Origin: Bacteroidota bacterium
Lineage (GTDB): Bacteria > Bacteroidota > Bacteroidia > AKYH767-A > OLB10
Assembly: GCA_024643795.1 (NCBI GenBank)
Contig: JAHEMF010000030.1
Location: 1-33,008, forward strand
DNA: 33,008 bases
Direction: 5' to 3'
This document shows, piece after piece, positions 32,419-33,008 of this stretch. A model generated the notes under the pieces. The model saw nothing but the letters and a program-made list of their open reading frames with translations, searched no databases and was not told the DNA's origin. The stretch's first letter is position 1, and each line of letters begins with the position of its first letter. The translations under genes were made by a program, and so were the position numbers.

Positions 32419-32454
32419 AAAATAGGGAGGCTTGATTTCAAGCCTCCCTATTTT
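32419..32454 (-). terminator. Strong hairpin terminator after the T9SS cargo gene
   Basis: A 17-bp perfect inverted repeat (AAAATAGGGAGGCTTGA, 32419-32435, and its complement at 32438-32454) with a 2-nt centre and flanking A/T runs. It lies about 20 bp beyond the stop of the sorting-domain gene and could work in both directions. Confidence 0.88.
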
Positions 32455-32474
32455 GTAATTGTATTACTCAGGAT

Positions 32475-33008
32475 CTAGTTGATCACTTGGAATCGTATGC
32501 GGGTGCTGCCTTTTATAGAATTTATTTTCAGGAAGTATATCCCATCATTCAGTGTACTTACATTGATCTTTTGCTGCAACATGCTTCCATTTTCAATCTT
32601 GATAGGATCGAGTACGGTTCTTCCTTGTACATCAATGACCTCCATGCTGCCATCAAAAGTAATGGCCTGTTGTGATGTAATGTTCAGAACTTCATCAACT
32701 GGGTTAGGAAATACATTAAATGCAATACCATCAATTTCATTCAGGCTAATGGTTATTACATTAAATGGTGGAGACAACGATGTACAACCATTTACAGTAA
32801 CTGCCACAGTATATGTTCCTGTTTGTGTCAGGTTTAAAGACTGTCCAGTTTCACCTGCTAAAATTGATCCATTAAGAATCCACTGGTTTCCGGAAGGAGC
32901 CGAAGATACTAAGGTATTCCCCAGTTGTCCGATATTAGGAGTTGCAGGGAACGGATTAACGGTTACAACCACCGGTACTTTATTGCTTTTACACCCTTCA
33001 GATACTTT
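32475..33008 (-). CDS. Secreted protein C-terminus with a T9SS type A sorting domain (5' end outside window)
   Basis: An open frame runs to the window edge without a stop, so only the last 177 codons are visible. The visible N-terminal part has Ig-like features: G-C-K-S-N-K-V-P-V-V-V-T-V-N-P-F-P, then G-N-Q-W-I-L-N-G and G-T-Y-T-V-A-V-T-V-N-G-C. The last about 80 residues are a Por-type sorting domain: F-N-V-F-P-N-P-V-D-E-V-L-N-I, M-E-V-I-D-V-Q-G-R-T-V, and N-V-S-T-L-N-D-G-I-Y-F-L-K-I. These domains route proteins through the type IX system and are usually removed at the cell surface. The cargo's function lies off window. TAG at 32475-32477 ends the gene and a strong hairpin follows. This implies the organism has T9SS. 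Confidence 0.9.
   Translation of the reverse strand, partial: KVSEGCKSNKVPVVVTVNPFPATPNIGQLGNTLVSSAPSGNQWILNGSILAGETGQSLNLTQTGTYTVAVTVNGCTSLSPPFNVITISLNEIDGIAFNVFPNPVDEVLNITSQQAITFDGSMEVIDVQGRTVLDPIKIENGSMLQQKINVSTLNDGIYFLKINSIKGSTRIRFQVIN

Overview
The window looks like a chromosomal segment of a member of the Bacteroidota (Cytophagia/Flavobacteriia-like; I cannot place it more finely). The evidence is internal. There are multi-PKD secreted proteins and a C-terminal type IX secretion (T9SS) type A sorting domain. There are TAnnTTTG-type -7 boxes, almost no Shine-Dalgarno sequences, and Bacteroidota-typical families (BatA-like double-TM protein, DUF4783, TIGR02757/DUF2400). Base composition is AT-rich throughout. 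I see no phage, plasmid, CRISPR or transposase genes; this is mostly housekeeping chromosome with a few unusual proteins.

Layout. 1-3228: 3' part of a giant nine-PKD adhesin-like protein that stops abruptly without a sorting domain. 3264-5533 (minus): DUF4783 protein, nadC and a YihY-type membrane protein. 5783-7488: rlmH facing a group 4 glycosyltransferase. 7572-9219 (plus): a small exported protein and an AlkB-type di-iron hydroxylase. 9212-12058 (minus): uvrA. 12166-16675 (minus): an exported hypothetical, then a run read as DnaQ/GIY-YIG nuclease, CtlX-GNAT fusion, trmD and rplS, closed by a clear terminator. 16782-17271: two tandem tRNA-Leu genes (GAG, CAG) followed by three 72-73 bp tandem repeats, each carrying a copy of the tRNA 3' end interrupted by a palindrome. 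17343-20307: a LysM/RlpA-like protein diverging from an NfeD-type protease plus a small beta-barrel candidate. 20313-22853 (minus): sodium/solute symporter and tryptophan 2,3-dioxygenase. 22987-26439 (plus): recR, a GT2/sugar-transferase-like fusion and a TIGR02757 protein. 26440-27801 (minus): PIN-PhoH ATPase. 27985-31340 (plus): BatA-like protein translationally coupled to a dihydroorotase homologue that has lost its metal histidines. 31428-33008 (minus): a coiled-coil lipoprotein and the C-terminus of a T9SS cargo protein.

Functional themes are DNA maintenance (uvrA, recR, DnaQ/GIY-YIG), RNA modification and translation (rlmH, trmD, rplS, tRNA-Leu), NAD/tryptophan metabolism (nadC, kynA), envelope and surface biology (PKD protein, T9SS cargo, glycosyltransferases, LysM/RlpA, NfeD, BatA-like) and pyrimidine-pathway paralogy. 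Genes are packed tightly: four convergent pairs have stop codons overlapping or within about 5 bp. The most unusual features are the tRNA-Leu 3'-end/palindrome repeat array, the CtlX-GNAT fusion, the metal-ligand-less dihydroorotase coupled to a BatA-like gene, and the GT2 fused to a degenerate polyprenyl-phosphate sugar transferase module.
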